A DNA stretch of 64,000 nt from Stutzerimonas nosocomialis (GCF_005876855.1 NZ_QLAE01000008.1:1-64000), one strand, 5' to 3'. Positions 8,062-20,029 are shown, counted from the first letter of the stretch. Notes: generated by a model not told the origin, from the sequence alone. Program-made: numbers and translations.

Positions 8062-8670
8062 ATGAAAGACTTAAGCCCCCGCCGCCGCGCCATCCTGAAC
8101 TTCATCCGCCAGCGCATCGAAGATCAGGGCCGCTCGCCCAGCCTCGCCGAGATCGCCGAAGCCTTCGGCTTCGCTTCCCGGGGCGTGGCGCGCAAGCACA
8201 TCCTGGCCCTGACCGAGGCCGGCTTGATCGACGTGGTGCCCAACCAGGCCCGCGGCATACGCCTGGTGGAGCGCCAGGCGCGCAGCGAAATGCTGGAAAT
8301 CCCGGTGCTCGGGCGGGTCGCGGCCGGTGCGCCGATCGGTCCGGACGCCGATCTGCATGGCCACCTGCTGCTCGAACGCAACACCTTTTCCCGCCTGCCC
8401 GATTACCTGCTTCGGGTAGCAGGCGACTCGATGATCGAGGACGGCATCCTCGATGGCGACCTGGTCGGCGTGCACCGCATCGGCGAGGCGCAGAACGGGC
8501 AGATCGTGGTGGCCCGGTTGGACGGGGAGGTCACCATCAAGCGTTTCGAACGCAGCGCGGAGGCGATCCGACTGCTTCCGCGCAACCCGGCCTATGCGCC
8601 GATCCTGGTCGACCCGAGGCAGGACTTCGCCATCGAGGGCGTGTTCTGTGGCCTGGTAAGGCGTGGCTGA
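8062..8670 (+). CDS. lexA2: LexA2 repressor of the imu mutagenesis cassette
   Basis: 202 aa. Winged HTH (residues 1-70), autocleavage site A88-G89 in GRVAAGAPIG, catalytic S123 (GDSM) and K160 in the S24 peptidase domain. The start MKDLSPRRR matches other LexA N termini; an ATG at 8053 lies inside the operator and is less likely. It represses its own operon until RecA-stimulated cleavage. The stop overlaps the imuA start (ATGA). Confidence 0.93.
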   Translation: MKDLSPRRRAILNFIRQRIEDQGRSPSLAEIAEAFGFASRGVARKHILALTEAGLIDVVPNQARGIRLVERQARSEMLEIPVLGRVAAGAPIGPDADLHGHLLLERNTFSRLPDYLLRVAGDSMIEDGILDGDLVGVHRIGEAQNGQIVVARLDGEVTIKRFERSAEAIRLLPRNPAYAPILVDPRQDFAIEGVFCGLVRRG

Positions 8671-9284
8671 TGAGCGGTGTCGTTGCCCTCGAGACGCTGC
8701 TCGATCAGCGTCGGGTCTGGAAGGGGCGCCCCGTGGCCCAGGCCGCCAGCAGCACGCAGCCCACCGGGCATGCGCCGCTCGACGCGCTGCTGCCCGGTGG
8801 CGGCTGGCCGGATGCGGCCCTCACCGAGATCCTGATCCCCGGCGAGGGCTGCGGTGAGTTGCAGTTGCTCTGGCCGACCCTGGCCCGGCTGACCGCGGCT
8901 GCCGAGCGGGTGGTGCTGGTGGAGCCGCCGCACATTCCCTATCCCCAGGCCTGGCTGGCCGCAGGGGTGGACCTGCGCTGGCTGTCGCTGGTGGAAGCGC
9001 GTGGCAAGGAAGCGCTATGGGCCGCCGAGCAATGCCTGCGTTCGGGAAGCTGCGGGGCGGTGCTGTGCTGGCCGCGGCAGGCGGACGATCGCGCCTTGCG
9101 GCGCCTGCAGGTCGCCGCCGAGACCGGGCAGACCCTGGCCTTTGCCTACCGCCCGCTGAAGGAGGCGGTCAATCCGTCCCCTGCGGCGCTGCGCCTGACC
9201 CTGGAGCCGGCCCGGCTGCGGGTGCTCAAGTGCCGTGGCGCGGTCGCGCCTCCCGATCCGATTCCCTTCGCCGCCTGGCAGTGA
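8670..9284 (+). CDS. imuA: ImuA, RecA-like translesion-synthesis accessory protein
   Basis: 204 aa. It contains the typical ImuA/SulA-like start of the fold, LDALLPGGGWPDAALTEIL, followed by a RecA-like core without an intact Walker A. ImuA works with ImuB and the polymerase DnaE2/ImuC in damage-induced mutagenesis. Translation is coupled to lexA2 by ATGA; six bases separate it from imuB. Confidence 0.92.
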   Translation: MSGVVALETLLDQRRVWKGRPVAQAASSTQPTGHAPLDALLPGGGWPDAALTEILIPGEGCGELQLLWPTLARLTAAAERVVLVEPPHIPYPQAWLAAGVDLRWLSLVEARGKEALWAAEQCLRSGSCGAVLCWPRQADDRALRRLQVAAETGQTLAFAYRPLKEAVNPSPAALRLTLEPARLRVLKCRGAVAPPDPIPFAAWQ

Positions 9285-9290
9285 GCCGTC

Positions 9291-10706
9291 ATGCGCTGGG
9301 CTTGTATTGTGCTGCCGCAACTGGCGCTCGATGGCGTGCTGCGCGGGCGTGACGATGCCGACACGCCGCTGGCGCTGATCAGCGGTACGCCGCAGCGGCG
9401 CATCCTGCAGACGATGAACGAGGCGGCCCGTGCACTGGGGCTGCGTCCCGGGCAGTCGCTGATCGCCGCCCAGGCGGTGACCCGCCACTTCGCCACCCTC
9501 GAGTACGACATGGCCGAAGTCGAGCGCCTGCAGAACTTCCTGGCCGCCTGGGCCTATCGGTTCAGCTCCCACGTCAGCCTGCATTACCCGCGCTCGCTGT
9601 TGATGGAGGTGGAATCCAGCCTCGGCCTGTTCGGCCCCTGGCCACGGTTCGAGGCGAGATTGCGCGAGGAGCTGACCGCGCTGGGGTTTCGCCATCGCAT
9701 CGTGCTGGCACCGAACCCGGCGGCGGCCCGAATGCTTGCCAATGCCCATGACGGTCTGGCGGTGTCGGACGGGGCGCCGTTGCGCGAGGCGCTCGGGCGC
9801 ATGCCCATCGATCGGGTCGGGTTGCCGGCGGAGGTGGCCACCTCGTTCTCCAGGATGGGGCTGCGCACGCTGGATCTGGTGCTGGCGCTGCCGCGCGACA
9901 CGGTGACGCGACGCTTTCCGAAGGAGGTGCTGCGCCACCTCGATACGCTGGTCGGCATGCGTCCCCTGACGCTGCAGTATTACGCGCCGCCGGACGAGTT
10001 CGACCTGCGCCTCGAGCTCAACTACGACGTCGCCTCCCACCAGGCGCTGCTCTTCCCGTTGCGACGGCTGACGGCTGACCTGGCGGCCTTTCTTGCCGGG
10101 CGCGACAGCGGCGTGCAGCGCTTCACCCTGCATCTGGAGCACCGCGAACGGGAGGACAGCCTGGTGCCCGTCGGCCTGCTGAGCGCGGAGCGTGAGGCCT
10201 CGATGCTCTTCGAACTGGCGCGCGGGCGGCTGGAGCAGTTGCAGATCCCGGCCCCTGCCCAGGCATTGCGCCTGGTGGCACGCGACCTGCCGGTCTTCGT
10301 GCCCGAGCACCGGGAGCTGTTCAACGATCGCCCCCAACAGTCGCTGCCCTGGGATCAGTTGCGCGAGCGTCTGCGGGCCCGCCTGGGCGACGAGGCGGTG
10401 CTGGGGCTGCGGGCGCTGGTCGATCACCGCCCCGAACGGACCTGGCAACTGGAGCGCGAGCCTGCTTCGAGTCCGCTGCTGGCGGTGGCGAGGCGTCCGG
10501 GGTGGTTGCTGCGCGAGCCGGTGACGCTGCGCGAATCGGCGCCGCGCATCCTGGCCGGGCCCGAGCGTATCGAGTCCGGCTGGTGGGACGGTGGCGACGT
10601 GCGGCGCGACTATTACCTCATCGAAACCCGCAGCGGCCGGATCGGCTGGGCGTATCGAACCATCGGCCAGGAGGGGCCGCTGTTGCTGCAGGGCTGGTTC
10701 TCCTGA
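9291..10706 (+). CDS. imuB: ImuB, Y-family polymerase-like protein
   Basis: 471 aa, full length for the family. It starts MRWACIVLPQLALDGVLR; the acidic residues needed for DNA synthesis in true Y-family polymerases are absent from this N-terminal motif, as is usual in ImuB, which serves as a clamp-binding hub. The C terminus (DYYLIETRSGRIGWAYR, ending GWFS) is complete. In most pseudomonads dnaE2 follows; here the next gene is on the other strand after 19 bp. Confidence 0.92.
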   Translation: MRWACIVLPQLALDGVLRGRDDADTPLALISGTPQRRILQTMNEAARALGLRPGQSLIAAQAVTRHFATLEYDMAEVERLQNFLAAWAYRFSSHVSLHYPRSLLMEVESSLGLFGPWPRFEARLREELTALGFRHRIVLAPNPAAARMLANAHDGLAVSDGAPLREALGRMPIDRVGLPAEVATSFSRMGLRTLDLVLALPRDTVTRRFPKEVLRHLDTLVGMRPLTLQYYAPPDEFDLRLELNYDVASHQALLFPLRRLTADLAAFLAGRDSGVQRFTLHLEHREREDSLVPVGLLSAEREASMLFELARGRLEQLQIPAPAQALRLVARDLPVFVPEHRELFNDRPQQSLPWDQLRERLRARLGDEAVLGLRALVDHRPERTWQLEREPASSPLLAVARRPGWLLREPVTLRESAPRILAGPERIESGWWDGGDVRRDYYLIETRSGRIGWAYRTIGQEGPLLLQGWFS

Positions 10707-10725
10707 ACGCAGCCCCGCAGCCGCT

Positions 10726-12081
<1,356 letters not shown>

Positions 12082-12262
12082 CGGGGGTCGCTTCGCACCA
12101 GTGGAGCTGGCTATTCTAACCCTCACAGCGCGGCAGCCTGAACCGAATGCTTGGTCCGGGGCGCAGGAGTGCCGTGCGGATGACGGCTGTCCGTCGGCCT
12201 TGCCTTGCCGCTTGGCCTGTCAGTGATCGGTTCGGGACCGCCCGTACCGGATTGGAGAAAGC

Positions 12263-13486
12263 ATGCATCGGCGCGTCGAACACCTGGTGGATTTCAGCAC
12301 TTTTCTGATCCGGCGCTTTCTCGCCGACCGCGGTCCCTACAGCGCGGCGGCGCTGACCTACACCACCCTGTTCGCCGTGGTGCCGATGATGACCGTCACC
12401 TTCGCGATGCTGTCGGCCATCCCGGCGTTCCAGGGGGTGGGCGAGCAGATCCAGATGTACATCTTCCGCAACTTCATCCCCTCGACCGGCGAGACCATCC
12501 AGGAATACCTCACCGCCTTCACCAACCAGGCGCGGCAGTTGACCTGGTTCGGCGTCGGCTTCCTGATGGCCACGGCGTTCATGATGCTGCTGACCATCGA
12601 AAAGGCGTTCAACACCATCTGGAGGGTTCGCCAGCCTCGCCGGGGGATGGCCAGCTTCCTGCTCTACTGGGCGATCTTGAGCCTCGGCCCCTTTCTGCTG
12701 GGCGCGGGTTTCGCCGTCAGCACCTACATCACCTCGCTTTCGCTGATTTCCGGTCCCGACGCCCTGATTGGCATGCGCACCGTGCTGCAGGGCATGCCCC
12801 TGGTGCTCAGCGTGGCGGCGTTCACCCTGATCTACGCGGCGGTGCCCAATACCCGCGTGCCCTTGCGCCATGCCCTGGTGGGCGGCCTGTTCACCGCCAT
12901 CCTGCTCGAGGCCGCCAAGGAACTCTTCGGTCTCTACGTCAGCTTCTTCCCCAGTTACCAGCTGATCTACGGCGCCTTCGCGGCGGTACCGCTGTTCCTG
13001 CTCTGGATCTATCTGTGCTGGATGATCGTGCTGTTCGGCGCGGAGCTGGTCTGCGGCATGTCGTCCTCGCGGGAATGGCGCTGCCGCGAGATGCCGCGGC
13101 TGCTGGTGATGCTGGCGATGCTGCGCATCCTTCACGACGGCCACCGGTCGGGTCGGGAGGTGACGCTCAAGGACATGCACCGCGCCGGCTGGCATCTGCC
13201 CGAAGACGAGTGGGACGAGATCCTGCAGTTCTTCGAGCAGGAGCAGCTTGCCTGCCGGACGGGATCGGGGAGCTGGGTATTGTGCCGCGACCTGCATAGC
13301 TACAGCCTGGACCAGTTGCTAAGGCACAATCCCTGGCCGCTGCTGCGCACCGAGCAATTGCCGGAGCAGCTGGACGAGCCCTGGTACGACACCTTGCGAC
13401 GCTCGCTGGAGCTGCTGCAGAAGGAACAGGCGAACCTCTTCGGTGGCAGTCTCGCTGACTGGCTGCAGACCGGAAGTGACAAATAG
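12263..13486 (+). CDS. YihY/BrkB family inner-membrane protein
   Basis: 407 aa. Six or seven transmembrane helices in residues 25-260, with the conserved [17 protein letters not shown] near residue 35, then a cytoplasmic C-terminal tail of about 140 residues. The family was once called ribonuclease BN, which is not supported now; its function is unclear. GGATTGGAG precedes the ATG. Confidence 0.9.
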   Translation: MHRRVEHLVDFSTFLIRRFLADRGPYSAAALTYTTLFAVVPMMTVTFAMLSAIPAFQGVGEQIQMYIFRNFIPSTGETIQEYLTAFTNQARQLTWFGVGFLMATAFMMLLTIEKAFNTIWRVRQPRRGMASFLLYWAILSLGPFLLGAGFAVSTYITSLSLISGPDALIGMRTVLQGMPLVLSVAAFTLIYAAVPNTRVPLRHALVGGLFTAILLEAAKELFGLYVSFFPSYQLIYGAFAAVPLFLLWIYLCWMIVLFGAELVCGMSSSREWRCREMPRLLVMLAMLRILHDGHRSGREVTLKDMHRAGWHLPEDEWDEILQFFEQEQLACRTGSGSWVLCRDLHSYSLDQLLRHNPWPLLRTEQLPEQLDEPWYDTLRRSLELLQKEQANLFGGSLADWLQTGSDK

Positions 13487-13645
13487 CGTCACCCATGCCG
13501 GGCTGCGCGCGGCACGGCAGCGACGCCGCCATCACCGTGCTGCCCGCATTGGGCGGACTGGGGCGAATCGAAGTGCTTTGCGCAGCGCTGTGGCACGCTT
13601 CTCGCTATGCTTGGGATACAGGCGCTATTTGCTGAAAGGGTTGCG

Positions 13646-13837
13646 ATGAAAGAGCAGGGCAACGTCATCCATTTGCATCAACGAGTACCGGGCTCGGCGC
13701 TCGAGTCGTTGAATCGTCTGACGGGACTGAAATTCAGCCGCTGGCCGGAATCGCTGGTCAGGCAGCTGGAGCGCGACGAGGGCGTTCCGGCCAGGGCTTC
13801 GGGGCGGGACGAGCCGCTGGAGCGGCTCGGAAGCTAG
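13646..13837 (+). CDS. Conserved small hypothetical protein
   Basis: 63 aa with no transmembrane segment. It has a ribosome site (AAAGGG) in front of the ATG and codon use like its neighbours. The charged sequence (VIHLHQRVPGSALESLNRLTG) suggests a soluble protein. I do not recognise a domain. The next gene is convergent, 8 bp away. Confidence 0.55.
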   Translation: MKEQGNVIHLHQRVPGSALESLNRLTGLKFSRWPESLVRQLERDEGVPARASGRDEPLERLGS

Positions 13838-13845
13838 GCAATCAA

Positions 13846-14241
13846 TCAGGCCGTTGCGGCCTGTTCCCCGGCGGTGACCACCGCTTCGGCCGCCTGGACG
13901 AAGAGTTCCTCAACCACCATCCCCTCGGTGGCCATCGGTGGCCGCAGCACCACCTGCATGTCTTCGATCTTGGTTTTCGCCGAGAGCCGCGCGATTCCCG
14001 ATAGCAGGACCTTGCCGTTGCCGCTGACACGGCCATGGTCCACCGGTACTTCCCGGCGCTGTTGACCGTCACGGTAGCGGACCAGCAGCGAGGCGTTCTG
14101 GTTGGCCAGGCCGGGCAACTGCAGCCAGGCCGCGACATGGAACTCCGCGACACGGCCTTCGTAGGCGGTCAGCGAGAAATGGGCCGCCTCGGCGATCCGG
14201 GCCGGGACGGAACCAACGAGCTTGTCATGGGCTTGAGACAT
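13846..14241 (-). CDS. Hypothetical cytoplasmic protein
   Basis: 131 aa, no signal peptide. The sequence is rich in beta-strand patterns (FHVAAWLQLPG, LLVRYRDGQQRREVPVDHG) and ends in an alanine-rich tail. GGAAG lies upstream of the ATG at 14241. It occupies the place of a conserved unknown gene next to the TlpA-like gene in pseudomonads. No function is assigned. Confidence 0.65.
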   Translation of the reverse strand: MSQAHDKLVGSVPARIAEAAHFSLTAYEGRVAEFHVAAWLQLPGLANQNASLLVRYRDGQQRREVPVDHGRVSGNGKVLLSGIARLSAKTKIEDMQVVLRPPMATEGMVVEELFVQAAEAVVTAGEQAATA

Positions 14242-14471
14242 GGCATGACTTCCGAGTGATAGGCAAGTGGGTCGATTATAGGGAGCGCCGTTCGTCGAAA
14301 CTGTGCGCTCGGCCAGTCGCAAGCGTGACCCTTCTCGCATATCCGGATTTGCGCCGGTTAGTTGGCATATCAATCGGTGTGCGCCAGTAAACCATCGTGA
14401 TGTCAACCGGCTGTCTCGCTCGCGAACGCAAGGCTATGCTTGAACCTCGATTGCCGAAGGAGCTGCCGAAC

Positions 14472-14936
14472 ATGATTCACGACCCCCGGCGTCTGTTTCG
14501 CCCACTGCTGTTGTGTCTGCTGCTGGGCCTTGCCGGCTGCGGCGAGGATTGGGGTGTCGACCAGCATGGGCAGACGGTGAGCGGCGATACCCTGCAGGGA
14601 CGCTGGCTGGTGCTCAACTACTGGGCCGAGTGGTGCGGCCCGTGCCGGACCGAGATTCCCGAACTCAACGCGCTCAGTCGCGAGGCGTCCTTCGAGGTGC
14701 TCGGGGTCAACTTCGACGGGTTGCAGGGGGATGAGCTGGCCCAGGCGAGCGAGGCGATGGGGATCGGGTTCCGCGTCCTGGCGCAGGATCCGGCCGAGCG
14801 ACTGCAGTTGCCGCGAAGTCCGGTGTTGCCGGTGACCTACCTGGTCGATGGCGAGGGCAAGGTACGCGACCAGCTGGTCGGCGAGCAGACGGCCGAAGGC
14901 ATCAAGGCGCGCCTGGCGCGTCTGCAGACCCAGTGA
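14472..14936 (+). CDS. TlpA-like thioredoxin lipoprotein
   Basis: 154 aa. The lipobox LAGC places the lipidated cysteine at position 23; the active site W54-C-G-P-C58 lies in a thioredoxin fold with cis-Pro in the LPVTYLVD segment. It is likely a periplasmic thiol reductant anchored to a membrane. AAGGAG precedes the ATG. It converges on the lytic transglycosylase gene with 3 bp between the stops. Confidence 0.9.
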   Translation: MIHDPRRLFRPLLLCLLLGLAGCGEDWGVDQHGQTVSGDTLQGRWLVLNYWAEWCGPCRTEIPELNALSREASFEVLGVNFDGLQGDELAQASEAMGIGFRVLAQDPAERLQLPRSPVLPVTYLVDGEGKVRDQLVGEQTAEGIKARLARLQTQ

Positions 14937-14939
14937 GCT

Positions 14940-15512
14940 TCAGGGCTTGACGTACCAGAAGTCCTGCCAGAACCCGATGACCTTCGCCGGGTAGCGGGTC
15001 TGCCCCAGACTGCCGTTGTAGCGTGCCAGCGCGCGGCTGATATCGCCGTTTTCCTTCTTCAGGTAATAACTGAGGATCGTGCAGCCGTAGCGCAGGTTGG
15101 TCGCGTTGTCGGTAAGGTTGTCGTCGGGCCGGCCCAATTCGGCTTTCCAGAACGGCATCACCTGCATCATGCCCTGGGCGCCCACGCTGGAAATGGCGAA
15201 GCGGTTGAAACCGCTTTCGGCATGAATCAGCGCCATGACCAGATCGGGCTTGAGGCCTGCCTTGCTCGCCTCGCTGTGAACCAGGCGCAGCAGCGTCAGG
15301 CGCTCACCCGGGTCGGGCAGATAGCGTGCGAGGCGCGTCGACATGTCGAGCAGCCAGACTTCGGCGTCGAAGCGGTCCTCGAAACTGTCCGCCTGCGAGA
15401 CGGTGTGCATCATCAGGTCGCGCAGTTCGGGCTCCGGCGCCTGGCGCAGATTGGCCTGGGCGGGGAGTGCGAAGGCCAGCGACAGGAGCAGAGCCGCAGC
15501 GAGCGTGCGCAC
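14940..15512 (-). CDS. Lytic transglycosylase, Slt-domain family
   Basis: 190 aa. Signal peptide of 20 residues (ends PAQA), then an SLT domain with the catalytic glutamate E99 in HAESGFN, the GAQGMMQVMP motif and the ARYNGS motif. The family cleaves peptidoglycan to 1,6-anhydro-MurNAc ends. It lacks a lipobox, so it is a soluble periplasmic enzyme. It is 11 bp downstream of the lipoprotein gene and probably cotranscribed with it. Confidence 0.92.
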   Translation of the reverse strand: MRTLAAALLLSLAFALPAQANLRQAPEPELRDLMMHTVSQADSFEDRFDAEVWLLDMSTRLARYLPDPGERLTLLRLVHSEASKAGLKPDLVMALIHAESGFNRFAISSVGAQGMMQVMPFWKAELGRPDDNLTDNATNLRYGCTILSYYLKKENGDISRALARYNGSLGQTRYPAKVIGFWQDFWYVKP

Positions 15513-15523
15513 GGGCGGCTCCG

Positions 15524-16477
15524 TCAGTCTTCGCCCGGGTCGGCAGCCAGCCGGCCGGCGTCATCGAGCAGGCTCTTGAGAAATTCCCGCTGCAGCTCGG
15601 GATCGTTTCGCGTGAGTTCGATCAGGCTCTGCTCGAGCTCGCTGGCTTCTTCTTCGAGGCCCAGCTCGGACAGGCGCTTGACGCGGTGCACCCATTGCGC
15701 GACGTCGTCGCCTTCGAGGTCGCTGTAGATGAGGTCGTGGGCTTCCAGCAGCTTGCCGCGCAAGGTCCGGCTGACCATCAGCGTCGCGTCGGCGCGGGCG
15801 CCGTCCTGCGGGTCCTCGACGCTGAGGACAAGTTTGCCGATCCGGCCGATGTCCTGCTCGGGGAAGGGCCCTTCGAGCAGGTTCAGGCGCAACACACCGT
15901 TGCGGTCGGTGACCAGTTCGTAGGATTGGCCATCGCCGCTGACGGTGACGGGGCGCTCGCTCCAGGGCAGGCTGGAATAATCGACGCGTGCATCACGGCG
16001 CACCTCGTCGAGCCGGGCGAGATTCTGTTGCGAGCGGCCGTTGGACTCCACGTTCATGAAGGGGTTGAGCCCGGCGACGCCGTAGCTGATCCAGCCACGG
16101 GTGACGTTCTCCGGCAGGCTGCCCAGCATCACAACGTTGAGGATGTTGGCGCCGATGCCGCCGACCAGCGTCACCGCGCCCAGCGGGATTTCGTACAGCT
16201 CCCGCCATGCCTGGTAGGGCGTATAGCGATCGTAGTGGCGGGTCACTTCGAAGTCGGTGACCTCGAAGGTTTTCTGCTCCTGGATGCGGATGTGGCGTTG
16301 CGGCAGCTCCATGACCGCAGGCTCGCCCACGTCGATGCGCAGGCTGTGGTCGAGCAGCTTGCGCTCGGCCCTGGCTTCCAGTTCGCTGCGCTGAGGCAGG
16401 TGATTGGCGCAGCCGCCCAGCAACAGTGCCGCGCAGAGCGCGGCACTGGTTGTAACTACGACGCGGTGGTTGAGCAT
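15524..16477 (-). CDS. Conserved lipoprotein of unknown function
   Basis: 317 aa with a lipobox LLGGC (C23). The middle region holds a hydrophobic glycine-rich stretch (GAVTLVGGIGANILNVVMLGS) that could insert in or lie on a membrane. The C terminus is acidic and helical. I do not recognise the family. It sits between proS and the transglycosylase gene on the same strand, so an envelope role is likely. Confidence 0.75.
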   Translation of the reverse strand: MLNHRVVVTTSAALCAALLLGGCANHLPQRSELEARAERKLLDHSLRIDVGEPAVMELPQRHIRIQEQKTFEVTDFEVTRHYDRYTPYQAWRELYEIPLGAVTLVGGIGANILNVVMLGSLPENVTRGWISYGVAGLNPFMNVESNGRSQQNLARLDEVRRDARVDYSSLPWSERPVTVSGDGQSYELVTDRNGVLRLNLLEGPFPEQDIGRIGKLVLSVEDPQDGARADATLMVSRTLRGKLLEAHDLIYSDLEGDDVAQWVHRVKRLSELGLEEEASELEQSLIELTRNDPELQREFLKSLLDDAGRLAADPGED

Positions 16478-16485
16478 GATGCCAG

Positions 16486-18201
16486 TCAGTGACCCGAGCG
16501 GGAGTGGATGAGCTGAAGCACGTCGGCGATCGCGATGGCCTGTGGCTGTTCGTCGCGGCGGTGCTTGTATTCGAGCATCCCGTCGGCGAGCCCGCGGTCG
16601 CTGACCACGATGCGATGGGGGATGCCGATCAGTTCCATGTCGGCGAACTTGACGCCGGGGCTGGTCTTCTTGTCCCGGTCGTCGAGCAACACGTCGTAGC
16701 CCGCGGCGAGCAGTTCGGCATAGAGCGTGTCGGTCGCTTCGCGAACCGATTCGTTCTCGTACTTCATCGGCACGATGGCGACCTGGAAGGGGGCCAGGGC
16801 CTCGGGCCAGAGAATGCCGCGCTCGTCGTAGTTCTGTTCGATCGCCGCTGCCACCACGCGGGACACGCCAATGCCATAGCAGCCCATGGTGAGGACGACC
16901 GGCTTGCCGCTTTCGCCGAGCACCTTGCAGTTCATCGCCTCGCTGTACTTGGTGCCGAGCTGGAAGATGTGCCCCACCTCGATGCCGCGTTTGATGACGA
17001 GGGTGCCCTGGCCATCGGGGCTGGGGTCTCCCGCCACCACGTTGCGCAGGTCGGCGACTTCCGGCAGCGGCAGGTCGCGCTCCCAGTTCACGCCGAAATA
17101 ATGCTTGTCGTCGACGTTGGCGCCGGCGGCGAAATCGCTCATGAGGGCGACGGAGCGATCGATGATGCAGGGGATCGGCAGGTTCAGCGGGCCCAGCGAG
17201 CCGGGTCCCGCACCGACCGTGGCGCGAATTTCCGCTTCGCTGGCGAACACCAGGGGATTGGCCACCTGCGCATGGTTGGCGGCCTTGATCTCGTTCAGTT
17301 CGTGGTCGCCACGAATGATCAGTGCAACCAGCTGGCCTTCCTCGAGGCCATGCACGATCAGCGTCTTGATGGTCTTCTCGATGGGCAGGCCGAACTGCTC
17401 GACCAGTGCGGCGATCGTCTTGGTGTCAGGCGTGTCCACCAGTCGCAGCGCTTCAGCGGGCGCGGCGCGCTCGGTTTCGCGGGGAATGGCTTCTGCTTTC
17501 TCGATGTTGGCGGCGTAGTCGGAGCTGTCGCTGAAGACGATATCGTCTTCGCCGGACTCGGCCAGTACGTGAAATTCATGCGAGTCGGTGCCGCCGATCG
17601 ACCCGGTGTCGGCCTGTACGGGGCGGAAGTCGAGACCCAGGCGGGTGAAGATGTTGCAGTACGCCTGGTGCATGCGGTCGTAAGTTTCCTGAAGCGACTC
17701 CTGCGTCAGGTGGAAGGAGTAGGCGTCCTTCATGGTGAACTCGCGGCCGCGCATCAGTCCGAAGCGCGGACGGATTTCGTCACGGAATTTGGTCTGGATC
17801 TGGTAGAAGTTGATCGGCAGCTGCTTGTAGCTGTTGAGCTCGTTTCGCGCGAGATCGGTGATCACTTCCTCGTGGGTGGGGCCGACGCAGAACTCGCGGT
17901 CATGGCGATCCCTCAGGCGAAGCAGTTCGGGGCCGTACTGGACCCAGCGCCCGGATTCCTGCCACAGCTCGGCCGGCTGAATGGCCGGCATCAGAACTTC
18001 CAGCGCGCCCGCCTTGTCCATTTCCTCCCGAACGATCGCCTCGGCCTTGCGCAGGGCGCGCAATCCCATCGGCAGCCAGGTGTAAAGGCCGGAGGCGAGC
18101 TTGCGAATCATGCCGGCGCGCAGCATCAACTGGTGGCTGATGACAACGGCGTCCGAGGGAGTTTCTTTCTGGGTCGAGAGCAGGAACTGACTGGTGCGCA
18201 T
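16486..18201 (-). CDS. proS: Prolyl-tRNA synthetase
   Basis: 571 aa, the bacterial-type ProRS with an inserted YbaK-like editing domain (roughly residues 225-400) that clears Ala-tRNA-Pro. Class II motif 2 is seen in [17 protein letters not shown]. The ATG at 18201 starts [18 protein letters not shown], as in other pseudomonads; the longer open frame upstream runs into the porin terminator and is not used. Confidence 0.97.
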   Translation of the reverse strand: MRTSQFLLSTQKETPSDAVVISHQLMLRAGMIRKLASGLYTWLPMGLRALRKAEAIVREEMDKAGALEVLMPAIQPAELWQESGRWVQYGPELLRLRDRHDREFCVGPTHEEVITDLARNELNSYKQLPINFYQIQTKFRDEIRPRFGLMRGREFTMKDAYSFHLTQESLQETYDRMHQAYCNIFTRLGLDFRPVQADTGSIGGTDSHEFHVLAESGEDDIVFSDSSDYAANIEKAEAIPRETERAAPAEALRLVDTPDTKTIAALVEQFGLPIEKTIKTLIVHGLEEGQLVALIIRGDHELNEIKAANHAQVANPLVFASEAEIRATVGAGPGSLGPLNLPIPCIIDRSVALMSDFAAGANVDDKHYFGVNWERDLPLPEVADLRNVVAGDPSPDGQGTLVIKRGIEVGHIFQLGTKYSEAMNCKVLGESGKPVVLTMGCYGIGVSRVVAAAIEQNYDERGILWPEALAPFQVAIVPMKYENESVREATDTLYAELLAAGYDVLLDDRDKKTSPGVKFADMELIGIPHRIVVSDRGLADGMLEYKHRRDEQPQAIAIADVLQLIHSRSGH

Positions 18202-18327
18202 GGGGCCGTGATGTCCTTGCGGGGCGAGATTGGCCGAGCATTGTACGGGGCCGCGCAGAACGCGTACAGAATCCACCGGGCGGAAAAGTCGGCCCAACGC
18301 CGACGCAAAATCGGGCTCGGTGAATAC

Positions 18328-18356
18328 AAAAAAAGAGCCCGGCAAATGCCGGGCTC
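18328..18356 (-). terminator. Rho-independent terminator of the OprD porin gene
   Basis: On the minus strand GAGCCCGGC-ATTT-GCCGGGCTC, a perfect 9-bp stem, is followed by seven T residues. It lies 27 bp beyond the porin stop at 18383. Confidence 0.9.
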
Positions 18357-18382
18357 CGGGTGTCACGTGTCGACCGAGCGCG

Positions 18383-19636
18383 TTACAGGATGCTCAGCGG
18401 GTACGAGACGATTACGCGGACTTCGTCGATCGACGGCGATCCGTAGTAAACGCCATCGCTGGAGCGGTAGGTCGCTTGACGCACGCGGAAGCTCAGGTCT
18501 TTCGCAGCGCCGCTCTGGACGACGTAGCGGGCTTCGATGTCGCGTTCCCACTCTTTGCCGTTGTTGGTCGTTTCGACGTTGGCGTCGGTACCACGCACGT
18601 AGCGGGCCATGAAGCTCAGGCCCGGCACGCCGAAGGAGGCCATGTCCAGGTCGTAGCGCGCTTGCCAGGACTTCTCGCCTTCGGCGTTGAAGTCGGAACG
18701 CTGAACCGAGTTGCCCAGGAACACGGTGCCGCCACCGTCCACGCCGTAGGCGTAGTCGCCGTCACCGGTCACGCGCTGGTGAACCACAGTGAAGGTGTGC
18801 GCATCGATGCTGTAGGCTGCCGAGAGGCTCCAGGCGATGTTGTCGACTTCGCCGGAGTCTTCGCTGCCCTTGCTCTTGGTGTCATAGATGTTGAAGTCGA
18901 ACGCCAGCGCCTGAGCGTCGCTCAGCGGCATGCTGTAGTTGACGTTGCCGTAGTACTTGCGGAAGTTGTCTTCCACGTTGGAGTAGTACAGCGAGCTGCT
19001 CAGCGCGTCGGAGAATGCGTAGGTACCGCCGATGAAGTCGGCTTTCTTCAGGCCGAGGCTGTCATGGAAGGTCTGGTTTTGCGCATTGATCGCGGTGAAG
19101 TGACCGGCGTTCAGTTCCAGGCCGGCGATTTCGTTGCTGGTCAGCAGGAAGCCTTCGGCGACTTCCGGCAGCAGGCGGCTGTCGTCGGTAGCGAATACCG
19201 GCAGGGCGGTGAACTGGTCGCCGAACTTGAGGACCGTGTTGGAAACGCGCAGCTTCAGGGCGGCGCCGAACTCGGAGTAGTCGTCACGTGCACGGCCGTC
19301 GGAATCGTAAGGCAGGGCACCGATGACTTCGGAGCGACCGCGGCCGGTGTCGAGCTTGACGCCCAGCAGGCCGATGGCGTCGACGCCAACGCCTACAACG
19401 CCCTGGGTGAAGCCGGACTCGAAGGTGCCGATGAAGCCGTGGGCCCATTCTTCGCCGTAGCTCTTGTCGGGAGTGCCGTTACGGAAATCGCGGTTCATGT
19501 AGAAGTTGCGGTTCAGGATGTTCAGGCTGCTGCCTTCGACGAAGCCGGTGGATTCCGACTGCTGGCTGGCAACTGCCATCTGAGAGGTACCTGCCGCAAC
19601 GGCCAGGGCGATGACGCTCCACTTCATCACTTGCAT
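18383..19636 (-). CDS. OprD-family outer membrane porin
   Basis: 417 aa, complete. Signal peptide of about 23 residues (ending AVA-S), then [20 protein letters not shown] and a run of amphipathic strands ending in SYPLSIL. OprD porins are 18-stranded, substrate-selective channels for small nutrients. GGAG precedes the ATG at 19636. The place between proS and the HIT gene matches an OprD gene in the P. aeruginosa backbone. It is followed by a strong terminator. Substrate not known. Confidence 0.95.
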   Translation of the reverse strand: MQVMKWSVIALAVAAGTSQMAVASQQSESTGFVEGSSLNILNRNFYMNRDFRNGTPDKSYGEEWAHGFIGTFESGFTQGVVGVGVDAIGLLGVKLDTGRGRSEVIGALPYDSDGRARDDYSEFGAALKLRVSNTVLKFGDQFTALPVFATDDSRLLPEVAEGFLLTSNEIAGLELNAGHFTAINAQNQTFHDSLGLKKADFIGGTYAFSDALSSSLYYSNVEDNFRKYYGNVNYSMPLSDAQALAFDFNIYDTKSKGSEDSGEVDNIAWSLSAAYSIDAHTFTVVHQRVTGDGDYAYGVDGGGTVFLGNSVQRSDFNAEGEKSWQARYDLDMASFGVPGLSFMARYVRGTDANVETTNNGKEWERDIEARYVVQSGAAKDLSFRVRQATYRSSDGVYYGSPSIDEVRVIVSYPLSIL

Positions 19637-20029
19637 CGTGATTGCTCCATTGGTTCAAAAATATTGTGCTGACTTTCTGCTCATTACAGAAAGTTGCGTT
19701 CTTATTGTCGGGCCCGATTCTACACTCCAGTTTCCGGACTTGCCTACAAGTCAAATTGATCTGCGGCAAAGTACTGTAAGTGTATCGTCGTGTCCTACCG
19801 GTGTAGTACTGGATGCGCCTTCGGGCAAGCCCGGGGCGACATCTGCAACGTTCGCGTTCCCAAGGATGCTGGCTGCTGTCAGGCGTTAGAGCAATAATCG
19901 TGCTCAAGTCGACTTAACAGGCGTTTCGCCACTTTTTCAGTGTCGAGGCCTTTCTGGCGTGCACGTAGATTGTGCTTGCGGCACCTTTTTAAGCACCTTT
20001 TTGGTGCGCTTGTGCGATAGGAGGATGGA
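19637..20029. other. Divergent promoter region, OprD porin / HIT gene
   Basis: About 390 bp, AT-richer than the neighbours. For the porin (minus strand) TAGAAT at 19717-19722 is a possible -10 without a good -35. Near the HIT gene GCACC-TTTTT-GGTGC (19993-20007) can fold as a short hairpin, preceded by a second GCACCTTTTT at 19981. No coding sequence is convincing. Confidence 0.5.

Noticed and set aside
18230-19672. Plus-strand open frame opposite the OprD porin
   Set aside because: Shadow of the porin gene; it also crosses the terminator at 18328-18356.
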